Of a DNA stretch of 43,706 nt, positions 1 through 7,825 are shown one piece after another. Origin of the DNA: Fidelibacterota bacterium (lineage in GTDB: Bacteria > Fidelibacterota > Marinisomatia > SCGC-AAA003-L08 > D37C17). A program made the translations under genes and the position numbers. The notes beneath the pieces were generated by a model. The model was not told where the DNA came from. It did not search any database and saw only the letters and a program-made list of their open reading frames with translations. The DNA lies in contig SCKP01000010.1 of the NCBI GenBank assembly GCA_004124405.1, positions 1 to 43,706 of the forward strand. Direction: 5' to 3'. The number at the start of each line of letters is the position of its first letter. Position 1 is the stretch's first letter.

Positions 1-1
1 G

Positions 2-124
2 GATGGAGAGGTAAAAACAGCAGTTGTGATGGAAAAATTGAAAGTGGGTGTGGGAGTTACTCAGGAATTATTGAGTGAGAAAAGAGGGTCACTAAGAAAA
101 GTTTTAGCTGGTAATTCGGATTAA
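2..124 (+). CDS. C-terminal end of an unidentified protein (cut by window start)
   Basis: The frame is open from base 2 to a TAA at 122-124 and gives 40 residues, ending in VLAGNSD. The composition (charged, helical, SEKRGSLRKVL) looks like genuine protein, and a strong hairpin follows about 35 bases after the stop, as expected at a gene end. I do not recognise the family from this short tail, so no function is offered. The rest of the gene lies before the window. Confidence 0.4.
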   Translation, partial: DGEVKTAVVMEKLKVGVGVTQELLSEKRGSLRKVLAGNSD

Positions 125-159
125 ATATAATAGCTCCTGCATTTGAATTTCTCCTCTAA

Positions 160-185
160 CCCCCTCTCTTTGGAAGAGAAGGGGG
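160..185. terminator. Strong C-rich/G-rich hairpin after the first gene
   Basis: CCCCCTCTCTT (160-170) pairs with AAGAGAAGGGGG (174-185) with one bulged base and a three-base loop. An A/T-rich stretch follows, but there is no clean T run, so it may be a weak bidirectional terminator or an intergenic hairpin repeat. It lies 35 bases after the first stop codon. Confidence 0.4.
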
Positions 186-556
186 AAATTGATAGTCCCT
201 CTCTTATTTAAAAGCAGGAATTAAGATGAGTTCCAATATCCGAGTAGAGCCAATTAATTATTGGCTTCAAAAATGCCAATTGTTTTAGGTGTATTGTGTT
301 ACAAACAAAATTAATATACATTATTTTGTCCTATTTTTTAATCTGATTGCATAATACATATATAGAAGGGTTAAATATCCGGGTACCTCTAAGAGAATAC
401 CCTGGAAGCAGGGCAGCGTTTCGATAACGTACTCAAAGGGGCGGTTAAGCATTGAGATATGTGATGCACCATTATTGTTTTTGTGACGTAGATAACACTT
501 TAATAAGTGGATGGGCTTGTGGTACATCACGTCTTAATATTTAGGAGGAATACCCT
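186..556. other. Non-coding stretch with one long-range inverted repeat
   Basis: No convincing gene is seen. The only notable structure is GTGATGCACCA (461-471) facing TGGTACATCAC (520-530), a 10-of-11 match, with a smaller internal hairpin CACTT/AAGTG in the loop. A good Shine-Dalgarno sequence, AGGAGG at 543-548, belongs to the broken gene that follows. Confidence 0.35.
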
Positions 557-743
557 GTGAAAAATTTACTATTTCTAGTTTGCACTGCAGGGCAGGGAGG
601 TATTTACACTTATTAGCGGTAATATGCATGCTGGCTATCATTCAGTTCAGTGGAATGCAGAGGCCCAAGCAAGCGGCGTCTATTTTGTGAAGATGGTAGC
701 TGGAGAGTATGTAAGTACCCAAAAATTGATGCTTGTAAAATAG
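557..743 (+). pseudogene. Internally deleted, frameshifted remnant of a T9SS-exported protein
   Basis: An excellent AGGAGG site (543-548) precedes a GTG start at 557. The product begins like a signal peptide (MKNLLFLVC) but stops at 614-616. In another frame, from about 585 to the stop at 741-743, the DNA encodes a classical type IX secretion C-terminal sorting domain: GREVFTLISG, then GYHSVQWNA, then SGVYFVKMVAGEYVSTQKL and a final MLVK. A start and signal region are therefore joined, out of frame, to the tail of the same kind of protein, with the whole mature domain missing. This is best read as the scar of an internal deletion. The identity of the lost passenger domain cannot be seen. The family assignment of the tail is secure; the single-gene origin of both ends is inference. 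Confidence 0.7.
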
Positions 744-750
744 AATTGCT

Positions 751-909
751 GAACTGATGCTACCGGTAAACTGCTCCTATGGGCGGTGGTAGCACTCGAT
801 CAGTTTAGCCGCTGGAGGTAAACCTACCTTACATCCAGGCCATTGAATGGTCTGTTGTAAGATGGGTTCCTCCGGACTTTTAGCCCTCAGTTAACGCTGG
901 GGGCTTTTT
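751..909 (+). ncRNA. Candidate structured RNA: two long hairpins and an intrinsic terminator
   Basis: Hairpin 1: AACTGAT (752-758) and GCTACC (759-764) pair with GGTAGC (788-793) and ATCAGTT (799-805), separated by a bulge. An apical stem CTGCTC/GGGCGG carries a CTAT loop. Hairpin 2 runs from about 811 to 875: CCGCTGGAGG pairs with CCTCCGG, AACCTACCTTACA with TGTAAGATGGGTT, and an apical GGCCATT pairs with AATGGTC. An intrinsic terminator follows at once. No start codon, repeat unit or reading frame explains this folding. It does not match the tRNA, tmRNA, SRP RNA or common riboswitch cores I know. It could be a small RNA or an upstream leader element; it lies about 330 bases before pyrR, rather far for a simple pyr attenuator. 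Confidence 0.5.
882..909 (+). terminator. Rho-independent terminator of the candidate RNA
   Basis: A nine-base-pair stem, AGCCCTCAG (882-890) with CTGGGGGCT (897-905), closes a TTAACG loop and is followed by a T-rich run. This is a textbook intrinsic terminator on the + strand. It ends transcripts coming from the structured region upstream rather than from a protein gene. Confidence 0.75.
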
Positions 910-1236
910 GTTATCAAGACTTTCAAAAATACAGCCATTTTATCGCTTGGTCTGTCTACAGATGGGCACCCCCTTCAGGGGGTTTCTGTTATCGTTTTTA
1001 CGTTATCTTTCATTCGAGGGAGTCTGTTATAAATTATCCCACCCATCTCCAAGCCCGGAATCACGCTTGAAGCCTGCCATCTCTGCAGCAGGCTGCGTCT
1101 CTACAAATACTTTGAATGATTCATTTAATCTATCTTAACTTTCACAGCGCGAATTTCCTTTAAATCTACCCGGGAGGTGGAAAAGGATGAAACAAACCCC
1201 CACGGCGTTTTTAGGAATTCCACACTATAAAATATT
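910..1236. other. Leader/intergenic region upstream of pyrR with two small hairpins
   Basis: No gene is supported here. One hairpin, ACCCCC-TTCA-GGGGGT (968-983) followed by TTT, resembles a second short terminator. Another, AGCCTGC (1071-1077) with GCAGGCT (1088-1094), lies in the part nearest pyrR. Since PyrR family members can bind their own leader RNA, this stretch was checked for a PyrR binding loop with attenuator; no convincing match to the Bacillus consensus was found. No clear promoter or Shine-Dalgarno sequence stands before the pyrR start. Confidence 0.35.
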
Positions 1237-1788
1237 ATGAATAAAATTAAAGCCAAATTATCCGGCAAGAAGGAAATTGCACGCAGTCTAACCCGTCTTG
1301 CCCATGAAATAATTGAAAAAAATGATGATCTCAGTCGAATAGCCATTGTGGGTATTCGGACCAGAGGTGATTTCTTAGCCAAGCGACTGCATTCCCAAAT
1401 TGAAAAATTGGCCGATATTGAAATACCCATCGGCACCCTGGATGTTACCTTCCATCGAGATGATTTCCGTACCAATTTAGGCTCGCCAAAAGTGGGGGCA
1501 TCCCATATTCTGTTTGAGGTTGAGGGGAAAAATGTCATTTTAATTGATGATGTGCTCTACACAGGCCGAACCATCCGTGCGGCTATGGACGAAATTTTCA
1601 CCTATGGCAGACCGGCATCCATTCAATTGGGTATTCTGGTGGATAGAGGCCATAAAGAACTGCCCATTCGTGCGGATTATGTAGGCAAAAATTATCCCAC
1701 ATCCATTAACGAACATATCCATGTGCATGTTGAAGAAGTGGATGGTGAAGATGCTATTCTGCTTATGGAATATGAGGACAGCGAATAG
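1237..1788 (+). CDS. pyrR: PyrR, bifunctional pyr operon regulator / uracil phosphoribosyltransferase
   Basis: 183 residues, the normal PyrR length. It is a type I phosphoribosyltransferase fold with the PRPP-binding signature VILIDDVLYTGRT at residues 100-112 and the flexible-loop and base-recognition regions expected of PyrR (HRDDF near 73-77, LVDRGHKELPIRADYVGK in the C-terminal third). PyrR proteins convert uracil and PRPP to UMP, and in many bacteria they bind pyr mRNA to regulate it in response to UMP. It is the first gene of pyrR-pyrB-pyrC and its stop codon abuts the pyrB GTG directly, so translation is probably coupled. No RNA target for regulation could be recognised upstream. The ATG at 1237 lacks an obvious ribosome-binding site. 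Confidence 0.93.
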   Translation: MNKIKAKLSGKKEIARSLTRLAHEIIEKNDDLSRIAIVGIRTRGDFLAKRLHSQIEKLADIEIPIGTLDVTFHRDDFRTNLGSPKVGASHILFEVEGKNVILIDDVLYTGRTIRAAMDEIFTYGRPASIQLGILVDRGHKELPIRADYVGKNYPTSINEHIHVHVEEVDGEDAILLMEYEDSE

Positions 1789-2727
1789 GTGGGCGCTCTT
1801 AAAAATAAACATTTAATTGGTTTAGAGCATACTCCTGCCAGAGATATCCAAAAACTCATAGATACCGGCTTCACTTTTCGTGAAGTTTTAGACCGGCCCA
1901 TCAAAAAAGTACCTTCACTCACAGGTAAAAATATTGTAAACCTCTTTTTTGAGAATTCTACCCGTACCCGAATTTCATTTGAACTTGCAGAAAAGAGATT
2001 ATCAGCCGATGTAACCAATTTTTCTGCCAGCGCTTCCAGTGTGAGTAAGGGGGAGGGGCTTAAAGATACAGTACAGAATATACATGCCATGAAAATGGAC
2101 TGTGCCGTTATGCGCCACCCCGTACCAGGGACATGTCTACAATTGAGTAAATTTGTTGATGCTGTTGTGATCAATGCTGGCGATGGAACCCATGAGCATC
2201 CCACCCAGGCTTTATTGGATATGATGAGCATCAAGGAAAAATTTGGCAAACTGAAAGGGCTTAAAATCGCCATTGTGGGAGATATACTGCATAGCCGTGT
2301 GGCGCTTTCTAATATTTATGGGCTGCAGAAGATGGGAGCAAAGGTTACCCTTTGTGGACCGCCCCATTTAATTCCACGGGGAATACAGGAGTTAGGTGTG
2401 TCGGTGAATACTGATATTGATGAAGTCATTGAATGGGCAGATGCCTTGAATGTGCTGCGAATCCAGAGAGAGAGAATGGGAGTGGGAATTATTCCCTCTG
2501 TGCGCGAGTACAGGGATTTCTTCGGCATTACACAGGAAAGATTGGATAATCATAAAAAAGAAATTGTTATCATGCACCCGGGACCTATGAACAGAGGGGT
2601 GGAAATTGACAGCTCAGTGGCTGATGGTGACCAGGCCATAATATTGGATCAGGTATTAAATGGAGTAGCCATCCGCATGAGTATTTTATATTTGTTGCTG
2701 GGACCGGATGAAGGAGAAGAAAGTTAA
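1789..2727 (+). CDS. pyrB: Aspartate carbamoyltransferase catalytic subunit
   Basis: 312 residues, the usual length for the catalytic chain. It condenses carbamoyl phosphate with aspartate to N-carbamoyl-aspartate, the committed pyrimidine step. The carbamoyl-phosphate motif STRTR is at 57-61 and HPTQ at 137-140, and MHPGPMNRG near 262-270 is the conserved aspartate-side loop. The start is GTG at 1789, immediately after the pyrR stop. No pyrI regulatory subunit is present in the window, so control is presumably by PyrR or simple feedback. The stop overlaps the pyrC ATG by one base (TAATG). Confidence 0.96.
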   Translation: MGALKNKHLIGLEHTPARDIQKLIDTGFTFREVLDRPIKKVPSLTGKNIVNLFFENSTRTRISFELAEKRLSADVTNFSASASSVSKGEGLKDTVQNIHAMKMDCAVMRHPVPGTCLQLSKFVDAVVINAGDGTHEHPTQALLDMMSIKEKFGKLKGLKIAIVGDILHSRVALSNIYGLQKMGAKVTLCGPPHLIPRGIQELGVSVNTDIDEVIEWADALNVLRIQRERMGVGIIPSVREYRDFFGITQERLDNHKKEIVIMHPGPMNRGVEIDSSVADGDQAIILDQVLNGVAIRMSILYLLLGPDEGEES

Positions 2728-4016
2728 TGGGAAAATCAATTAATCTAATCATCCTTGAAGGCGGTACTATTTACGACCCTTATAAGAATAAAAAGAAAGC
2801 AGGCTCTATATTAATAGAAGATGGTGTTGTAAAAGAGGTTGGGAAAGTAATAACCCCTGATAATGCGCAAAAAATTGATTGTACCGGAAAATTAATTGTC
2901 CCGGGCTTGATTGATATTCATGCCCATTTCAGGGAACCCGGGCGAGAGGATAAGGAAACATTAGCCACAGGCGCGAGGGCAGCATTCTCCGGGGGGTTTA
3001 CACGGGTATGCGTAATGCCCAATACCAATCCTCCTTTAGATTCACCAGAGGCCATTCGTTTTATTATAGAAAAGTCTGCAGATTTGCCCGTAAAGATTTT
3101 TCCAATCGGCGCCATAACATTTGGGCAAAAGGGATTAGAGCTTACTGAATTTGGCGAAATGGTGAAGGCTGGTGCCGTTGCAATTTCTGATGACGGCTTG
3201 CCGGTGCAGAATGGACAGGTTTTAAGAAATGCCCTGGAATATGCCCAGAAATATGGAATCCCGGTAATTAACCATGCAGAGGATATTCATCTGAGAAATG
3301 ATGGTGTCATTAATGAAAGCAGCCTTTCAACCCGATTGGGGCTCCCCGGGAATCCTGATATTTCTGAATCGGTAATGGTTCACCGGGATTTGGAGATTGC
3401 GGATTATACAGGCGGTACAATTCATGTGCCTCATGTATCCACCAAGCGTTCTGTTGATCTTATCCGGAAGTATAAAAAAATGGGAGTAAATGTTACGGCA
3501 GAGGTTACTCCTCATCATATCGGCTTAACGGAAAATAAATTAACAGAGTATGATACCAGCGCAAAAGTAGCGCCCCCCTTACGGACAGAATTAGACAGGA
3601 AGGCATTAATAAAGGGATTATTAGATGGTACTATTAATTGCATCGCCACCGATCATGCACCTCACACCATTGAAGAAAAGGAAATGGATTTCATTCATTC
3701 TCCCTGTGGCATGATTGGTTTGGAGTCTGCCTTTGGTTTGAGCCATACTGTGCTTACGGAATCAGGAGCATCAACGGAAAGGGTTGTTCAGTGGTTTACA
3801 AAAGGACCTGCAGACATTATGGGGTGGGAGATCGTTCCTTTCCAAATAGGCAAACCAGCGGAAATTGCAATTATCGACTCAAAACAAAAATGGACATTTA
3901 AAGAATCTCATATCCAATCTAGGTCAAAAAACAGTCCTATGTTAGGTATGAAATTTACTGGCAGAGTAGTTGGAACAATTTCCGGTAAAAATACTTATGG
4001 AAATCTCTTAGATTAA
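2727..4016 (+). CDS. pyrC: Dihydroorotase (class I type)
   Basis: 429 residues, typical of the long multifunctional-type dihydroorotase. It cyclises carbamoyl-aspartate to dihydroorotate. The amidohydrolase metal motif HAHFREPG is at 65-72; further signatures are PNTNPP, NHAED, PHHIGLTE and TDHAPHT, covering the remaining metal and substrate ligands. The start ATG overlaps the pyrB stop, so the three pyr genes form one translationally linked unit. PyrC is an active-looking copy, not the inactive PyrX seen in some pyrB complexes, because all metal histidines are kept. Confidence 0.95.
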   Translation: MGKSINLIILEGGTIYDPYKNKKKAGSILIEDGVVKEVGKVITPDNAQKIDCTGKLIVPGLIDIHAHFREPGREDKETLATGARAAFSGGFTRVCVMPNTNPPLDSPEAIRFIIEKSADLPVKIFPIGAITFGQKGLELTEFGEMVKAGAVAISDDGLPVQNGQVLRNALEYAQKYGIPVINHAEDIHLRNDGVINESSLSTRLGLPGNPDISESVMVHRDLEIADYTGGTIHVPHVSTKRSVDLIRKYKKMGVNVTAEVTPHHIGLTENKLTEYDTSAKVAPPLRTELDRKALIKGLLDGTINCIATDHAPHTIEEKEMDFIHSPCGMIGLESAFGLSHTVLTESGASTERVVQWFTKGPADIMGWEIVPFQIGKPAEIAIIDSKQKWTFKESHIQSRSKNSPMLGMKFTGRVVGTISGKNTYGNLLD

Positions 4017-4019
4017 TTC

Positions 4020-4049
4020 TTGACAAAGTAAAATAATTCCTCCTAATTT
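4020..4049 (+). promoter_or_regulatory. Probable sigma70-type promoter for the rplM operon
   Basis: A perfect TTGACA (4020-4025) is followed after 18 bases by TAATTT (4044-4049), about 53 bases before the rplM start. It sits in the only gap between pyrC and the ribosomal operon, where a promoter is expected. The assignment rests on motif and position only. Confidence 0.45.
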
Positions 4050-4101
4050 TACAGGCTGTAATTGCCAGCATAATTAATCATTTCATATTTAAGGATAATT
4101 A

Positions 4102-4533
4102 ATGGAAACCACATCAATTCGTGCAGATGAAATAAGCCGTGAATGGTTTATAGTTGATGCAGAAGGACAGACTTTAGGAAGGCTCGCAAGTGAAATCGCT
4201 CAGATAATCAGAGGGAAAAAGAAACCCTTTTTCACACCTCACATGGATATGGGCGATTTTGTTGTTGTTGTGAATGCAGAAAAAATAAAGGTAACGGGAA
4301 ACAAAGAAAAGGATAAAACCTATTTTCGTCATTCTGGTTATCCGGGTGGTGTTACTCAAATCAGTTTGCGGGAGGTTCGTCAGGATTATCCTGAACGGAT
4401 CATTACAAATGCCGTCAAGGGTATGTTGCCACATAATAGATTGGGAAGGCAGTTGTTAACCCATCTGAAAGTTTATTCTGGGGCTGATCATCCGCATGCA
4501 GCCCAGTTACCCAAAACAATTACATTTAATTAA
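4102..4533 (+). CDS. rplM: 50S ribosomal protein L13
   Basis: 143 residues, full length. Typical L13 features are present: [15 protein letters not shown] near the N terminus, [18 protein letters not shown] in the middle and [14 protein letters not shown] towards the C terminus. It is an early-assembly protein of the large subunit that binds 23S rRNA. An AAGGA site precedes the ATG. It opens the translation operon rplM-rpsI-rpsB-tsf-pyrH-frr and is followed by rpsI after 13 bases. Confidence 0.97.
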   Translation: METTSIRADEISREWFIVDAEGQTLGRLASEIAQIIRGKKKPFFTPHMDMGDFVVVVNAEKIKVTGNKEKDKTYFRHSGYPGGVTQISLREVRQDYPERIITNAVKGMLPHNRLGRQLLTHLKVYSGADHPHAAQLPKTITFN

Positions 4534-4546
4534 TTAAAGGAAAATA

Positions 4547-4945
4547 ATGCCAAAAAAGAGTGAAAGTTGGTCAGCAATCGGACGGCGGAAGTCATCAGTT
4601 GCCCGTGTGCATATGTCAATTGGAAAAGGTACGTTTATTATAAATAAACGCCCTATCGAGAATTATTTTGGAAGAGACACATTAAAAATGGTGATGGGTC
4701 AACCACTTGAATTATTGCAGTTAACCGGTAAATATGATATTTCGGCTAAAGTTAATGGTGGTGGTCTTTCAGGTCAAGCAGGTGCAATCCGGTTGGGAAT
4801 TGCTCGATGTATCGAGAAAATTAACCCCGATAATAGGCCGTCATTAAAACAGGCAGGAATGTTAACTCGTGATAGCAGAGAAGTTGAACGAAAGAAATAT
4901 GGCCAACCGGGTGCACGCAAAAAATTCCAATTCTCGAAAAGATAA
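4547..4945 (+). CDS. rpsI: 30S ribosomal protein S9
   Basis: 132 residues, full length. It has the N-terminal AIGRRKSSVARVH motif, the central VNGGGLSGQAGAIRLGIAR, and the basic C-terminal tail ending in SKR, which reaches the P-site tRNA in the ribosome. An AAAGGA site precedes the ATG. It pairs with rplM as in most bacteria. Confidence 0.97.
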   Translation: MPKKSESWSAIGRRKSSVARVHMSIGKGTFIINKRPIENYFGRDTLKMVMGQPLELLQLTGKYDISAKVNGGGLSGQAGAIRLGIARCIEKINPDNRPSLKQAGMLTRDSREVERKKYGQPGARKKFQFSKR

Positions 4946-4964
4946 AGATAATAAAAAAGGATTT

Positions 4965-5831
4965 ATGAATCAATTAACTGTAGAAGAATTAATAAAAGCA
5001 GGCGCTCATTTTGGGCATCCTACCCATCGCTGGAATCCAAATTATAAGGGTTATATCACCATGAAGAAAAATGGTGTATATATTATTGATATGGAACAGA
5101 CCAGTCAATGCATGGTGAAAGCAGCAAAAGAAATAACCAGAATTGTTCGTGAAGGCGGCAATGTTCTTTTTGTTGGTACTAAAAAGCAGGCAAAAGATGC
5201 GGTTCAGCAAGCTGCAGACAGATGCAGCATGTATTATATTGTGGAACGCTGGCTCGGTGGAACATTGACTAATTATGGAACCATTAAAAAAAGTATTAAA
5301 AGATTATTGATTCTGGAAAAAGAATCATCTGAAATCTACACCAACCTAACTAAAAAAGAGTTAAGTATGCTGGAAAGAGAACGGATAAAATTGGCAGATC
5401 TTCATCGGGGCATTAAGGATATGAAGCATTTGCCTAAAGCTCTTGTCTTTGTAGATGGAATCCATGAAAAAATTGCTATTTCTGAAGCTATTAATCTTGG
5501 CATCCCAACCTTTGGTATTGTAGATAGTAATACAGATCCCAGGAATATTGATTTTCCAATACCTGCAAATGATGATTCCATGAAAACAATTGGATTAATC
5601 GTAAACTATATTGCAGATACCATTATAGAAGCAACTGGTGGCACAGCTCAAATGGATGAGGCTGTTTATACCACCCCGGATTCTGAAACCAGTGAAGAAG
5701 AAATAACGGAAGAAAGTTCGGCAGAAGAGAATGCTGGGACTGAACCTGAAAGTGAGCCTGAAGCTGCAGAAGAATCAGCTCAGGCAGAAGAAGAAGTAAT
5801 TGAGGAAGTTCAAGAAGAAAATCAGGAGTAA
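4965..5831 (+). CDS. rpsB: 30S ribosomal protein S2 with long acidic C-terminal tail
   Basis: The start is placed at ATG 4965 because an AAGGAT site lies just upstream and the protein then begins MNQLTVEELIKAGAHFGH, the normal S2 opening; an in-frame start at 4869 would lie inside rpsI. The body (residues 1-235) has the conserved VERWLGGTLTNY and VDSNTDPRNIDFPIPANDD segments. After this comes a tail of about 50 residues made almost wholly of Glu, Ser and Ala. S2 tails of this sort occur in some phyla, with unknown role. It is co-operonic with tsf, the standard arrangement. Confidence 0.96.
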   Translation: MNQLTVEELIKAGAHFGHPTHRWNPNYKGYITMKKNGVYIIDMEQTSQCMVKAAKEITRIVREGGNVLFVGTKKQAKDAVQQAADRCSMYYIVERWLGGTLTNYGTIKKSIKRLLILEKESSEIYTNLTKKELSMLERERIKLADLHRGIKDMKHLPKALVFVDGIHEKIAISEAINLGIPTFGIVDSNTDPRNIDFPIPANDDSMKTIGLIVNYIADTIIEATGGTAQMDEAVYTTPDSETSEEEITEESSAEENAGTEPESEPEAAEESAQAEEEVIEEVQEENQE

Positions 5832-5840
5832 TTGAAACAC

Positions 5841-6467
5841 ATGTCAACAATATCTGCAACAGCAGTAAAAGAATTAAGAGAATTGACCGGAGCTGGAATG
5901 ATGGACTGTAAAAAAGCTCTTACTGAAGCATCTGGAAATTTAGAGGATGCAATTGATAACCTGCGTAAAACGGGAATTGCAAAAGCGGAAAAAAAATCTG
6001 GCAGGTCAGCAAAAGAGGGTCGTGTGTTTCCTTATATCCATCCCGGGTCAAAATTAGGAGTGCTGCTTGAAATTAACTGTGAAACAGACTTTGTAGCAAA
6101 TACAGATGATTTTAAGGATTTGTGTAAAGATATTTCAATGCATATTGCAGCTTCCGCCCCCATGGCAGTTACTCGAGAAGAAATTCCCTCAGATATATTA
6201 ACCAGGGAAAAAGCAATATATGCTGATCAGGCTCGTCAAAGTGGTAAGCCTGAAAATATCATTGAAAAAATGACTGAAGGCCGATTAAACAAATTTTATC
6301 AAGAAAATGTATTGCTTGAACAGACTTTTGTGAAAGATCCTGATAAAACAGTGAATGATCTTATTACTGGCACCGTAGCAAAATTAGGCGAGAATATAAT
6401 CGTCTCTAGATTTTCACGCTTTCAGCTTGGTGAAAAGTCCAGTAATTCAGTTCCGGCCGAAAATTAA
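5841..6467 (+). CDS. tsf: Elongation factor Ts (short form)
   Basis: 208 residues with the ATG at 5841, chosen because the product then starts [20 protein letters not shown] as in other EF-Ts proteins. A TTG nine bases earlier is closer to the AGGAG at 5824-5828 and cannot be excluded. The N-terminal UBA-like domain carries MMDCKKAL, and the core has ETDFVAN, the EF-Tu contact motif. EF-Ts recycles EF-Tu by GDP release. The short length, without the second large subdomain of the E. coli protein, resembles the Thermus-type factor. Confidence 0.95.
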   Translation: MSTISATAVKELRELTGAGMMDCKKALTEASGNLEDAIDNLRKTGIAKAEKKSGRSAKEGRVFPYIHPGSKLGVLLEINCETDFVANTDDFKDLCKDISMHIAASAPMAVTREEIPSDILTREKAIYADQARQSGKPENIIEKMTEGRLNKFYQENVLLEQTFVKDPDKTVNDLITGTVAKLGENIIVSRFSRFQLGEKSSNSVPAEN

Positions 6468-6481
6468 ATTTCAATCATAAA

Positions 6482-7195
6482 TTGCCGAAATTATCTTTTA
6501 ACCGCATTTTAGTAAAACTTAGCGGAGAAATACTTGCCGGAAAAAAAGGGTTTGGTATCGATCCCGATATAACCAAAGACCTGGCTTTAAAAATTAAAGA
6601 GGTTGCAGAAAAGGGAATTCAAGTTGGTATTGTAATTGGCGGAGGAAATATTTTCAGGGGTATCTCAGCAGAATCCAAAGGATTGGACCGCGTTCCTGGT
6701 GATTACATTGGAATGATGGCAACAATTATGAATTCAGTTGCACTGCAATCTGCCCTGGAAAGACTCGGGTGTGATACCAGAGTCATGTCCGCTTTATCCA
6801 TTACTCAATTAGCAGAACCCTATATCCGTAGAAGGGGCATTCGCCACTTGGAAAAAGGCAGAATTGTGATTTTTGCCGGTGGCACTGGAAATCCATATTT
6901 CAGTACTGATACAGCTGCAGCCTTGCGAGCAATTGAAATTAATGCAGATGTAATTATCAAAGGCACTAAAGTGGATGGCGTTTATTCTGCAGACCCCGAA
7001 ATTCACTCCGAAGCTACAAAATATAATACACTTACTTTTAAAGAAGTAATTGAGAAAGAACTGAGAGTCATGGATCTCACTGCGGTCACACTTTGTAAAG
7101 AAAATAATCTCCCTATTATCGTGTTTGATATTAAAAGTAAAAATGGATTGGTTGATATTGTCAATTCTGTACCAATTGGTACGACAGTATCCTAA
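6482..7195 (+). CDS. pyrH: UMP kinase
   Basis: 237 residues. It phosphorylates UMP to UDP and belongs to the amino-acid kinase fold. Seen motifs are LVKLSGE at the N terminus, [10 protein letters not shown], and the [17 protein letters not shown] loop, followed by KVDGVY. The start is TTG at 6482, with no good Shine-Dalgarno; no better start gives a full N-terminal strand. Its place between tsf and frr is the classical gene order, and it functionally follows the pyrBC products made upstream. Confidence 0.95.
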   Translation: MPKLSFNRILVKLSGEILAGKKGFGIDPDITKDLALKIKEVAEKGIQVGIVIGGGNIFRGISAESKGLDRVPGDYIGMMATIMNSVALQSALERLGCDTRVMSALSITQLAEPYIRRRGIRHLEKGRIVIFAGGTGNPYFSTDTAAALRAIEINADVIIKGTKVDGVYSADPEIHSEATKYNTLTFKEVIEKELRVMDLTAVTLCKENNLPIIVFDIKSKNGLVDIVNSVPIGTTVS

Positions 7196-7212
7196 ATAGG
7201 AGTAATTTAATT

Positions 7213-7767
7213 ATGATAAATGAATTATTTGTAGATGTAAAAGATAGAATGAATAAGGCTGTAGAACACTATCTTCATGAGGTGTCCACTATCAGGACTG
7301 GGCGTGCTTCCACCAATATTTTAGATGTGGTTAAGGTAGATTATTACGGTACACCAACACCCTTGAATAATATCGCCCACATTACAGTACCAGAGGGTCA
7401 ATTAATTGTTATTCAGCCATTTGATCCAAGTAGTTTAGAAATTATTGAAAAGGCAATAATGAGTTCAGATGTTGGACTTACACCGAATAATGATGGCAGC
7501 GTAATACGGTTAAATATTCCCTCCCTAACTGAAGAGAGAAGAAAAGAGCTCGTGAAAGTTGTTCATAAAATCATAGAAGAGGGTAGGGTTGCAGTTAGAA
7601 ATATTCGGAGGGATGCCAACGATCTTTTAAAAAAGAGTGAAAAAGACCATGATCTTTCTGAGGATAATTTGAAACGTGCTACAGATAATATTCAAGAGAT
7701 GACGGATGAATATATTAAGAATTTAAATCAAATCCAAGATGCAAAAGAGAAAGATATTATGGATTAA
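7213..7767 (+). CDS. frr: Ribosome recycling factor
   Basis: 184 residues, full length. With EF-G it splits the post-termination ribosome. The family pattern is clear: the STIRTGRAST motif near residue 26, YYGTPTPLNNIA, and RKELVKVVHKIIEEGRVAVRNIRRDAND in the long helix. A TAGGAG site precedes the ATG. It is the last gene of the operon; a terminator follows 20 bases after the stop. Confidence 0.96.
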   Translation: MINELFVDVKDRMNKAVEHYLHEVSTIRTGRASTNILDVVKVDYYGTPTPLNNIAHITVPEGQLIVIQPFDPSSLEIIEKAIMSSDVGLTPNNDGSVIRLNIPSLTEERRKELVKVVHKIIEEGRVAVRNIRRDANDLLKKSEKDHDLSEDNLKRATDNIQEMTDEYIKNLNQIQDAKEKDIMD

Positions 7768-7786
7768 TTTTGCCCAGTTTTCATCG

Positions 7787-7817
7787 AAAGCCCTTCAATT
7801 TATTGCGGGGCTTTTTT
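7787..7817 (+). terminator. Intrinsic terminator after frr
   Basis: AAAGCCC (7787-7793) pairs with GGGCTTT (7808-7814), followed by a run of T. It closes the rplM-frr operon and also faces the end of the convergent TerB-like gene. Confidence 0.7.
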
Positions 7818-7825
7818 ATTTAGGG

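Noticed and set aside
321-530. Open frame of 69 codons on the - strand before the T9SS remnant
   Set aside because: It has no ribosome site, no family pattern and overlaps an inverted repeat; treated as chance.
751-909. Known RNA class (tRNA, tmRNA, SRP RNA, 6S RNA or a common riboswitch)
   Set aside because: None of the characteristic cores (tRNA arms, tmRNA ends, the SRP GGAAG loop, cobalamin, TPP, glycine, fluoride or c-di-GMP motifs) could be placed, so it is left as an unnamed candidate.
908-1138. 76-codon open frame downstream of the candidate RNA terminator
   Set aside because: It begins inside the terminator's T-rich end, has no ribosome site and shows no protein-like pattern.
910-1236. 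PyrR-binding attenuator in the pyrR leader
   Set aside because: The hairpins present do not show the Bacillus-type PyrR binding loop or an antiterminator/terminator switch; only position makes it attractive.
1125-1538. A 137-codon open frame on the - strand overlapping pyrR
   Set aside because: It lies antisense to the secure PyrR reading frame and its product is low in recognisable pattern; it is a shadow frame.
4869-4964. Longer rpsB with a start at 4869
   Set aside because: It would lie inside rpsI and adds 32 residues unlike S2; the ATG at 4965 with AAGGAT fits far better.
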